A stretch of DNA of 15,942 nucleotides from Acidovorax sp. (GTDB lineage: Bacteria; Pseudomonadota; Gammaproteobacteria; Burkholderiales; Burkholderiaceae_C): NCBI GenBank assembly GCA_030150585.1, contig JASLFM010000541.1, positions 1 through 15,942 of the forward strand. Direction: 5' to 3'. The notes under the pieces are model-generated. The model had not been told where the DNA came from. It did not search any database and saw only the letters and a program-made list of their open reading frames with translations. The translations under genes and the position numbers were made by a program. Position 1 is the first letter of the stretch, and each line of letters opens with the position of its first letter. Below, piece by piece: positions 6,314 through 12,251 of this stretch.

Positions 6314-8017
6314 TCAGGCCTTCTGCTTCACATACCGGCCCGGGGCGGGCTCGATGGGCTTGAATTGGGGGGACTTGCCGTAGCCCTTGGGTGCGGCGAT
6401 CTGCTTGCCCGCATGGCCTTTGAGCCAGGTGGACCAGTCGGTCCACCAACTGCCCGGGTGCTCGGTGGCACCCACCAGCCAATCGTCCAGCGTAGCAGGC
6501 AGCTTGCCGTCGGCACGGATCCAATGGCTGCGCTTGCCCTTGGCAGGCGGGTTGATAACCCCGGCGATATGGCCCGAGGCACCCATCACGAAACGCTTCT
6601 TGCCCGGCAGCACCTGCGTGGAGGCGTAGGCCGCGGTAATGGGCACGATGTGGTCCTCGCGCGAGCCGTAGATGTAGACCGGCAGGCCCACCTGGTTCAG
6701 ATCAAGCTTCTCGCCGCACACGGTGAGCTTGCCGGGCTTCACGAGGTTGTTCTCCAGGTAGAAGTTGCGCAGGTACCAGGCGTAATAGGGGCCGGGCAGG
6801 TTGGTACTGTCGCTGTTCCAGTAGAGCAGATCGAACGGCGGCGGCGTCTCGCCCTTGAGGTAGTTGCCCACCACGTAGTTCCAGACCAGGTCGTTGGGCC
6901 GCAGGAAGCTGAAGGTGGAAGCGAGGTCTTGCCCCTTCATGAGGCCGCCCTGCCCCATCTGCATCTCGCGGAACTTCACGAAGTTCTCGTCGATGAACAC
7001 GTCGAGGATGCCCGTGTCGGTGAAGTCGATCAGCGTGGTGAGGAAGGTCGCGCTCGCCACGGGCGCCTCCTCGCCGCGCGCGGCCAGCACGGCCAGCGCG
7101 TTGGCGAGCATGGTGCCGCCCACGCAGAAGCCCAGTGCGTTGAGTTGCTCCGCTCCCGAGATTTTCTGCACCACGCGAATGGCTTCGAGGACGGCGCCTT
7201 CGATATAGTCGTCCCAGGTCTTGTGGCCCAGCGAGGCATCCGGATTGCGCCAGCTCACCACGAAGGTGCGGTGCCCCTGCTCCACGGCATAGCGGATGAG
7301 CGAGTTCTCGGGCTGCAGGTCGAGGATGTAGAACTTGTTGATGCAGGGCGGCACGAGCAGAAAGGGTCGCTCGTACACCTTGGCCGTGAGCGGCTTGTAC
7401 TCGATGAGCTGGAACAGCTCGTTTTCGAACACAACGGCGCCCTCGGTGGTGGCCACGTTGCGGCCCACTTCGAACAGGCTTTCGTCCGTCATCGAGACAT
7501 GGCCCTGGCGCAGGTCGTGCAGCAGGTTGGCGATCCCCTTGGCAATGCTCTCGCCCTGCGTCTCGATGGCCTTCTTCTGCGCTTCAGCATTGAAGGCCAG
7601 GAAGTTGCTGGGCGCCATCGCCGCCATCCACTGCTCCACGCCGAAGCGGATGCGCGCGCGGGTTTTTTCGTCGGCCTCCACGGCCTCGGCCAGGCCCATC
7701 ATGGTGCGCGCATTGAGCAGGTAGGCCGCCGCCGAAAAGGCCGCCACGGGGTTCTGGGCCCAGCCCTCACCCGCGAAGCGCTTGTCGCCGCTCTTGGCAC
7801 CGCCGCCCTGCAGCCCCTGCTGCCACAGCGCGCCGGCCTCTTGCAGGTACTGCTTTTGCAAGGCTTGCAGCTTCTCGGGCGCGAAGCGCAGGGCCAAGGG
7901 CGCCTTGGCACTTCCCAGATCCATCTGCTGGAAGGACTGCAGCGCTTGGGACCAGCTGTTCGAGAACATTTGCTGGAGTTGCTGGGCGCTCTGGGCCCAG
8001 AGTGGTTCAGAATTCAT
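6314..8017 (-). CDS. phaC: Class I polyhydroxyalkanoate synthase PhaC
   Basis: Polymerises (R)-3-hydroxyacyl-CoA into polyhydroxyalkanoate on the granule surface. The protein has 567 residues (class I enzymes about 560-600). A variable, Gln/Ala-rich N-terminal domain (1 to about 190) precedes an alpha/beta-hydrolase catalytic domain. The triad is Cys298 in the lipase-like box GFCVGG, Asp455 in GSREDHIVP and His483 in SGHIAGVINP. These correspond to C319, D480 and H508 of the C. necator enzyme. The class I features SWRNPD (255-260) and the C-terminal W-rich segment are present. The start at 8017 follows a GAGG six to nine bases upstream; the in-frame ATG at 8059 would add 14 residues with no family support. 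No separate PhaE or PhaR subunit gene is adjacent, consistent with class I. Confidence 0.97.
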   Translation of the reverse strand: MNSEPLWAQSAQQLQQMFSNSWSQALQSFQQMDLGSAKAPLALRFAPEKLQALQKQYLQEAGALWQQGLQGGGAKSGDKRFAGEGWAQNPVAAFSAAAYLLNARTMMGLAEAVEADEKTRARIRFGVEQWMAAMAPSNFLAFNAEAQKKAIETQGESIAKGIANLLHDLRQGHVSMTDESLFEVGRNVATTEGAVVFENELFQLIEYKPLTAKVYERPFLLVPPCINKFYILDLQPENSLIRYAVEQGHRTFVVSWRNPDASLGHKTWDDYIEGAVLEAIRVVQKISGAEQLNALGFCVGGTMLANALAVLAARGEEAPVASATFLTTLIDFTDTGILDVFIDENFVKFREMQMGQGGLMKGQDLASTFSFLRPNDLVWNYVVGNYLKGETPPPFDLLYWNSDSTNLPGPYYAWYLRNFYLENNLVKPGKLTVCGEKLDLNQVGLPVYIYGSREDHIVPITAAYASTQVLPGKKRFVMGASGHIAGVINPPAKGKRSHWIRADGKLPATLDDWLVGATEHPGSWWTDWSTWLKGHAGKQIAAPKGYGKSPQFKPIEPAPGRYVKQKA

Positions 8018-8080
8018 GCTGCGACCTCGTTGTTGGGATAACCAGCCCCTGCACGGCACGGTCCAAGGGTACGGTCATTG

Positions 8081-8105
8081 TTGCCCACTGCCAGGGGGCA
8101 GGCAA
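8081..8105. promoter_or_regulatory. Nested inverted repeat in the phaC / small-protein divergent region
   Basis: CTGCC (8088-8092), AGGG, GGCAG (8097-8101) are flanked by TTGC (8081-8084) and GCAA (8102-8105). The element lies 64 bases upstream of the phaC start and about 40 bases upstream of the divergent gene. It is a candidate operator. Some PhaR repressors, as I recall, bind CTGC/GCAG palindromes, though with a shorter spacer. No promoter could be assigned confidently on either strand. Confidence 0.35.
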
Positions 8106-8143
8106 CGACTGCACCATGGTGTTTTCACCCATCCTGCTCGCAA

Positions 8144-8437
8144 ATGTATCTCGTGATGATCGCGTGGCTATATGTCGCGCTCATGATGGCCGTGGCCGAA
8201 GCCACGAACAGCAACGGCACGGTGCTTGGCGCCATTGTCACGTTCGTGCTCTACGGCCTGCTGCCCATGGGCATCGTAGGCTACATCCTCGGCACGCCCG
8301 CGCGCAAGCGCGCCCGCAAGGCACGCGAGCAGCAGGCAGCGGCCCAAGCGGCCGCGTCAGCCAATCCAGATGCAGGCGGCCATGCGCCCACTGGTGCCGA
8401 GCACGGGCGTGTCGCGCCGGTGCGAGAAGAACCGTGA
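8144..8437 (+). CDS. Small membrane protein of unknown function
   Basis: A protein of 97 residues with two hydrophobic segments, about 2-18 (IAWLYVALMMAVA) and 27-50 (VLGAIVTFVLYGLLPMGIVG). A basic stretch TPARKRARKAREQQ (51-64) and an Ala-rich, polar tail follow. This predicts a small inner-membrane protein with a cytoplasmic C-terminus. The start at 8144 is chosen because the helix begins right after it and I recall similar Burkholderiales proteins beginning MYLV. No clear Shine-Dalgarno precedes it. The ATG at 8078 would add 22 residues of low plausibility, and ATG 8156 is an alternative. It is divergent from phaC and converges on pgeF, with which its last 81 bases overlap. That overlap encodes the low-complexity tail (residue 72 onward). 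No function is known to me. Confidence 0.75.
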   Translation: MYLVMIAWLYVALMMAVAEATNSNGTVLGAIVTFVLYGLLPMGIVGYILGTPARKRARKAREQQAAAQAAASANPDAGGHAPTGAEHGRVAPVREEP

Positions 8438-9118
8438 CGGATTGCCCACCGTGCACCAGGGCGCCGAGCTGTCGTTGCCGTACAGCCCGCGCACGCCCAG
8501 CGCCTGCAAGCGCTGGCGCGCCAGCCCCGCCAGATTGGCCATGAACTTGCCTGCGCGCGTGCCCGGCACGAAATGGCGTACAGCCTGCGCATCCTGATCG
8601 CAAAACGCCTCGCGAACCTCGGGCCCGACTTCGAATGCCGTGGGACCGATGCAGGGGCCCAGCCAAGCGATCACCCCGTCCCCCGATGCGCCCTCGAAAG
8701 GCGCCAGGGCCGCCTCCAGCACACCTGCCGCCAGCCCGCGCCAGCCCGCATGGGCCGCAGCCACGCGCGTGCCGCTTGCATTGGCGAGCAGCACAGGCAG
8801 GCAGTCCGCCGCCATCACGATGCAGGCTACGCCAGGCTCCGTCGTGGTGCAGGCGTCGGCCTCAATGCCGTCGGGCGTGTGTGCATCGAGCGACTGCAAC
8901 GCCGTGCCGTGCACCTGGCGCAGGTAGATGGCACGCGCGCCCATGGCCACGCCCAATGCAGCCCAGTTGGCACGCACAGCCTCCGGGTCATCACCCACGA
9001 ATCGGCCGAGGTTGAAGCTGTCATAGGGGGGGCGGCTCACTCCGCCCTGGCGCGTGGTGCACAGCGCCCGCACACCAGGCGGCGCGGGCCAGTCGGGGAC
9101 CAGCCAGTCGCCGCTCAT
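8357..9118 (-). CDS. pgeF: Peptidoglycan editing factor PgeF (YfiH/laccase-domain family)
   Basis: DUF152/YfiH-family enzyme. In E. coli, PgeF removes UDP-MurNAc dipeptides carrying a wrong second residue (L-Ser instead of L-Ala), protecting cell-wall composition; older annotations say polyphenol oxidase or laccase. The protein has 253 residues, the usual length. The metal-binding triad is present: His70 in RQVHG, Cys106 in AADCLPV and His123 in AAHAGWRG. The N-terminal TTRQGGVS and the SRFFSHRRD segment near the C-terminus (about 228-236) are also typical. The start at 9118 overlaps the maiA stop in an ATGA, indicating co-translation; upstream in-frame ATGs lie inside maiA. The 3' end overlaps the convergent small membrane protein gene. 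Confidence 0.93.
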   Translation of the reverse strand: MSGDWLVPDWPAPPGVRALCTTRQGGVSRPPYDSFNLGRFVGDDPEAVRANWAALGVAMGARAIYLRQVHGTALQSLDAHTPDGIEADACTTTEPGVACIVMAADCLPVLLANASGTRVAAAHAGWRGLAAGVLEAALAPFEGASGDGVIAWLGPCIGPTAFEVGPEVREAFCDQDAQAVRHFVPGTRAGKFMANLAGLARQRLQALGVRGLYGNDSSAPWCTVGNPSRFFSHRRDTPVLGTSGRMAACIWIG

Positions 9119-9786
9119 GCCTCGCTGTCCGGGCAGGCCGAGGGTTGTGCTTTCTGGAACGCTGGCAGTGCCATGCACGCGGCATGGACCGCCATGGTCA
9201 GCGGCAGTCCGGCAAGGTCCACATTGAAGCGCTGCGCGTTGAAGATCTGCGGGACCAGGCAGCAGTCGGCCAGCGTCGGGGTATCGCCCCAGCAGTAAAC
9301 AGAGGGCGGGAGACCGGCCTGGGCGCGTTCCTGAGCGAGCAGCGCGAGCTGGCGCTCGAAAGCCTCCAGGCCGCTGCGTACCCAATGGTGGTACCAGCCA
9401 TTCTTGGCCTCGTCGTCGACCTTCAGCGTGTGCACGAGGTACTTGAGCACGCGCAGGTTGCCCAGCGGGTGGATCTCGCAGGCCACCATCTGCGCCAGGC
9501 CCCGCACACGGGCCCGGCCTAGAGCATCGGCAGGCAGCAGGGCCGGCGTGCCAGGGTGGGATTCCTCCAGGTATTCGATGATGGCCATGGACTGGCTCAG
9601 CGTATGGCTGTCGTCGGTTTCAAGCCGCGGCACCAGGGCATCGCCCTGCTTGCCGGCATAGCCGGGCTGCAGGTGCTCAGCCCGCACCAGGTGCACGGGC
9701 AGGTATTCGTACGAGAGCCCCTTGAGCTGCAGCGCGATGCGCACCCGGAACGATGCCGAGGAGCGGAAATAGTTGTAGAGCTTCAT
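9115..9786 (-). CDS. maiA: Maleylacetoacetate isomerase-like zeta-class glutathione S-transferase
   Basis: Glutathione-dependent cis-trans isomerase family that converts maleylacetoacetate to fumarylacetoacetate in homogentisate (tyrosine) degradation, or maleylpyruvate in gentisate pathways. The protein has 223 residues. The N-terminal thioredoxin fold begins MKLYNYFRSSASFRVRIAL, the zeta-class signature, with Ala in place of the Cys of the eukaryotic SSC motif. Such substitution is, as I recall, common in bacterial members. The cis-Pro/glutathione-binding VPRLETDD and SQSMAIIEYLEE (about 52-75) follow. The helical domain has the conserved IHPLGNLRVLKYL (about 105-117) and a D-rich GDTPTLADCCLVPQIF (about 167-182). 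No homogentisate or gentisate dioxygenase or FahA hydrolase is in the window, so the substrate cannot be settled from context. No clear ribosome-binding site precedes it; it sits 28 bases after the MarR gene. Confidence 0.9.
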   Translation of the reverse strand: MKLYNYFRSSASFRVRIALQLKGLSYEYLPVHLVRAEHLQPGYAGKQGDALVPRLETDDSHTLSQSMAIIEYLEESHPGTPALLPADALGRARVRGLAQMVACEIHPLGNLRVLKYLVHTLKVDDEAKNGWYHHWVRSGLEAFERQLALLAQERAQAGLPPSVYCWGDTPTLADCCLVPQIFNAQRFNVDLAGLPLTMAVHAACMALPAFQKAQPSACPDSEA

Positions 9787-9807
9787 GCCGCGAGCATAAC
9801 GCCGCGG

Positions 9808-9820
9808 GACTGCGTCAGTC
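9808..9820. promoter_or_regulatory. Short palindrome at the MarR stop / maiA upstream region
   Basis: GACTG (9808-9812), three bases, CAGTC (9816-9820): a perfect five-pair inverted repeat spanning the MarR stop codon and ending about 21 bases before the maiA start. MarR proteins bind palindromes of roughly this half-site size, so it is a candidate operator. It could equally be chance. Confidence 0.25.
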
Positions 9821-10243
9821 GCTGTAAACCAGCCTCGCCAGCAGGTGCATGAGCTGCGCGCGCTCGTCAGGCGTCAAGGGCTCCACGAGCCGGTCCTGCA
9901 CGCGCTGGGCTGCATCCAGCATCTGCAGTGCGGCGCGCTCGCCGTCCGGCGTGATCCAAAGCAGCTTGCGGCGGCGGTCGCGCTGATCGGGCTCGCGCCG
10001 GATCCACCCACGTGCCTCCAGACGGCCGATGACGGAGCCGGAGGTCGCGGCATCCAGTGCCACGTGCGCCGCGAGCGTGACCTGGTCCTCCCCCGAGCGG
10101 TCCAGCAGCGCCGCGAGGATGGCGAACTGCACCGGCGTCACGTCGAATTCCGCCATCTCCTCCATGAAGATCGCAACCGAGCGCTGGTGCGCCCGGCGCA
10201 CCAGGTGGCCGGGGGCCTGCCGGAAATCGAAGCTCTGTGCCAT
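9815..10243 (-). CDS. MarR-family transcriptional regulator
   Basis: A protein of 142 residues, standard for MarR. A helical dimerisation N-terminus precedes a winged helix-turn-helix. VTPVQFAILAALL opens the domain, TLAAHVALDAATSGSVIGRLEARGWIRRE is the recognition helix region (about 56-84, cited in part), and DQRDRRRKLLWITPDG is the wing with the family's D-x-R-D-x-R-R motif. These proteins usually repress neighbouring genes and release DNA on binding a phenolic or other small ligand. It is 28 bases upstream of maiA on the same strand, so it may control that isomerase gene and pgeF. An inverted repeat across its stop codon is listed separately. No adjacent gene names its ligand. Confidence 0.93.
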   Translation of the reverse strand: MAQSFDFRQAPGHLVRRAHQRSVAIFMEEMAEFDVTPVQFAILAALLDRSGEDQVTLAAHVALDAATSGSVIGRLEARGWIRREPDQRDRRRKLLWITPDGERAALQMLDAAQRVQDRLVEPLTPDERAQLMHLLARLVYSD

Positions 10244-10269
10244 GTCCGGCAGTGTAGCGCCGTACCCTT

Positions 10270-10809
10270 TCAGGGCTCCAGGTGTTCGTTCAGCAGATCG
10301 AAGAAGCTGCCATAGAAGCGCGGGTCCGATACGGTCTGCGTACCTACCTTGACCATGCCGTCGTTGCTGCCCTCGATGGGCAGCGACAGCGAGCCGAGCC
10401 CGCCCACGCCAAGCGAAGCAGAATTGTTGGCCTTGCGTACCGCATGCATCTCCTGCACCGCCACGGCGAAGACGACGGCACCGTCACCGGCTTCGGGCGC
10501 GCAAACCACGCGCATCTCGAGCGGCACATGGGTTTCCGCATTGGGCTGGAAGAACTTGCGACCCGTGACCTGCTCGCCCGACGCCGTGCTCAGCACATAG
10601 CCCTGGCTCAGCAGCGCGCGGCGCGCGGCCTCGCACGCCTGGGCCGGCGAGGTCTCGTAATGGCGCGAGTAGTTGGCCGTCGAGTCGAAGGCCTCAGGTT
10701 CGAAGTGCTGCAGCGGCGCAGCCTGCCTCTGGAAACACCCCGCAACCGCCAGGCCCAGGGCCAGCACCGCCACAGCGCGAATGCCTCGCCCCACCATCCC
10801 AATCCCCAT
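10270..10809 (-). CDS. DUF2242-like lipoprotein
   Basis: Predicted lipoprotein of about 179 residues. A basic n-region, the hydrophobic stretch AVAVLALGL and the lipobox LAVAG-C direct lipidation of Cys25 and export by Sec/Lsp. The mature part has Cys residues in QACEAA and VVCAPE and a C-terminal Gly/Ser-rich segment (LGVGGLGSLSLPI), then NDGMVKVG and FYGSFFDLL. These fit what I remember of the DUF2242 family of Burkholderiales lipoproteins, whose function is unknown. The start is uncertain. ATG 10809, ATG 10797, ATG 10851 and a GTG at 10818 with AGGAG five bases upstream are all in frame; the lipobox distance is acceptable for all but is long for 10851. The region upstream is a 108-bp divergent interval facing the Nudix gene. 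MarR follows after 26 bases. Confidence 0.75.
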   Translation of the reverse strand: MGIGMVGRGIRAVAVLALGLAVAGCFQRQAAPLQHFEPEAFDSTANYSRHYETSPAQACEAARRALLSQGYVLSTASGEQVTGRKFFQPNAETHVPLEMRVVCAPEAGDGAVVFAVAVQEMHAVRKANNSASLGVGGLGSLSLPIEGSNDGMVKVGTQTVSDPRFYGSFFDLLNEHLEP

Positions 10810-10917
10810 TGCCGCCACGCGCACTCCTGAACTCCGCAGAAAACGCAGCATCCTACAGCCCCGGCGTGTTCGGCGCCTTTGCGCGCATTCCCATGCTTTC
10901 CCGGACAATGGGCGACC

Positions 10918-11466
10918 ATGATCTTTCGCAGCCCCATCAAGCATTGCCGCGAATGCGGAACCGCCGTGGTTTACCGCATTCCCGACGACGGAGACACGCG
11001 CGAGCGCGCCGTCTGCCCGGCCTGCCACACCATTCACTACGAAAACCCGTTGAATGTAGTGGGCACCGTGCCCATGCTCGGCGAGCGTGTGCTGCTGTGC
11101 AAGCGCAACATCGAGCCGCGCCTGGGCAAGTGGACGCTGCCTGCGGGTTTCATGGAGCTTGACGAGACGACCGCCGAGGGTGCCGCGCGCGAGACCGACG
11201 AGGAGGCCGGCGCCCAGTTCGAGATGGGCCCGCTGTTTTCGGTGCTCAACGTGCGGCGCGTAGGCCAGGTGCACCTGTTCTACCGGGCCACGCTGACGAG
11301 CGAGGTCTTCAACCCCGGCACCGAGACCATGGAGGCCCGCCTGTTCACCGAGGCCGAGGTGCCCTGGGACGAACTGGCCTTTCGCACCGTCAAGGAAACC
11401 CTGGCAGCTTACTTTGCCGACCGCCGCGCAGGGCGGTTCGGCATCCACTGCATCGATATCGAATAG
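10918..11466 (+). CDS. Nudix hydrolase with N-terminal zinc ribbon
   Basis: A protein of 182 residues. An N-terminal zinc ribbon uses Cys10-x2-Cys13 (HCRECG) and Cys33-x2-Cys36 (CPACH). A Nudix fold follows, with the full box GX5EX7REUXEEXGU at 77-99: Gly77, Glu83, Arg91-Glu92, Glu95-Glu96, Gly98. The position usually filled by a bulky hydrophobic residue after RE is Thr93. The layout resembles the NADH-pyrophosphatase-like and ADP-ribose/FAD-type Nudix proteins, but the SQPWPFPxS substrate motif of NudC is absent, so the substrate is not assigned. The start at 10918 places the zinc ribbon near the N-terminus; ATG 10879 would add 13 residues. The Shine-Dalgarno is weak. The TAG stop at 11464-11466 directly abuts the stop codon of the convergent gene. 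Confidence 0.9.
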   Translation: MIFRSPIKHCRECGTAVVYRIPDDGDTRERAVCPACHTIHYENPLNVVGTVPMLGERVLLCKRNIEPRLGKWTLPAGFMELDETTAEGAARETDEEAGAQFEMGPLFSVLNVRRVGQVHLFYRATLTSEVFNPGTETMEARLFTEAEVPWDELAFRTVKETLAAYFADRRAGRFGIHCIDIE

Positions 11467-12228
11467 TTACTTCAGCCACTTGTCGGCGGCGCTTTTCAGG
11501 CCGCCGCGCGTATCCTGCAACTCCCACGCCAGGCGCATCACGCGCAGGTAGTCTGCATCGTCGGTGGGCAGCATGAAGCCCAGCGTGCTCACCGGTGTGA
11601 GCGGCGAGTCGGCAAAGGCCACGTGCAGGCGCGGATCGGCCTTGGCATAGTGCTTGGCCTCCTGGCCTTCGGTGATCATCACGTCGCCCTTGCCCTCGGC
11701 GATCAGCGCGGGAATCTCCGCGTTCTTGTCGTGCGTGCTGACCTGCGCGGCCTTGAGGTTGGCGAGCACGAAGGCCTCGTTGGTGCCGCCGGGGTTCTTG
11801 ATGACACGCACGCCGGGCTGGTTCAGGTCGGCCGGGGTCTTGAACTTGTCCTTGTCCGCTGCGCGCACCAGCGCCACCTTGCCGAAGGGCGCGTAGCCCG
11901 GCAGCATGTCCGCCACGCGCATGCGCGCCACGTTGCGCGTGATGCCGCCCACGGCCACGTCGAACTTGTCGGCCTGCAGATCCTTCATGAGGTTGGGCCA
12001 CGAGGTCTGCACGTACTCCACCTTCACGCCCAGCTCCTTGGCCATGGCCTCGATCACGTCAATGTCGTGACCCGCGTAGCCCTGGTCGGTCTTGATGGCG
12101 AAGGGACGATAGTCACCCGGCGTGCCTACGCGCAGCACCTTGGCTTCGGTGATCTTGTCAAGCCGGGGACCGGCCTGGGCAGGCAGGGTACAGGCCAGCG
12201 CGATGGCGGCGCACAGGGTCTTGAGCAT
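11467..12228 (-). CDS. Periplasmic solute-binding-fold protein, cyclohexadienyl dehydratase (PheC)-like
   Basis: A protein of 253 residues with a signal peptide (about 1-19, ending PAQA-G), so periplasmic. It has the type II periplasmic binding fold of amino-acid ABC transporters (SBP_bac_3): VLRVGTPGDYRPFA (31-44), GYAGHDIDV (50-58), GGITRN (94-99). Several motifs match Pseudomonas aeruginosa PheC as I recall it: RLDKI near the N-terminus, TSWPNLM (75-81), QPGV with NPGGTNE (137-151), and D-x-M-x-T-x3-EA (182-191). There Glu190 aligns with the catalytic Glu173 of mature PheC. That enzyme turns prephenate or arogenate into phenylpyruvate or phenylalanine. It is therefore either such an enzyme or a close binding-protein relative. 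AAGGAG sits eight bases before the start. The gene lies 23 bases after ligA on the same strand, and no permease or ATPase gene is adjacent. Confidence 0.85.
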   Translation of the reverse strand: MLKTLCAAIALACTLPAQAGPRLDKITEAKVLRVGTPGDYRPFAIKTDQGYAGHDIDVIEAMAKELGVKVEYVQTSWPNLMKDLQADKFDVAVGGITRNVARMRVADMLPGYAPFGKVALVRAADKDKFKTPADLNQPGVRVIKNPGGTNEAFVLANLKAAQVSTHDKNAEIPALIAEGKGDVMITEGQEAKHYAKADPRLHVAFADSPLTPVSTLGFMLPTDDADYLRVMRLAWELQDTRGGLKSAADKWLK

Positions 12229-12251
12229 GGTTTTGTCTCCTTGGTTGAAAT

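Noticed and set aside
9115..9786. Missing Cys in the zeta-class SSC motif of the MaiA-like protein as a sign of lost activity
   Set aside because: As I recall, many bacterial members have Ala or Ser there and the first Ser, which contacts glutathione, is kept; not unusual enough for a finding.
9787..9800. TATGCT just upstream of maiA as a -10 box for a leaderless transcript
   Set aside because: No acceptable -35 hexamer at 16-18 bases, and a position seven bases before the ATG would place the start site within the coding sequence.
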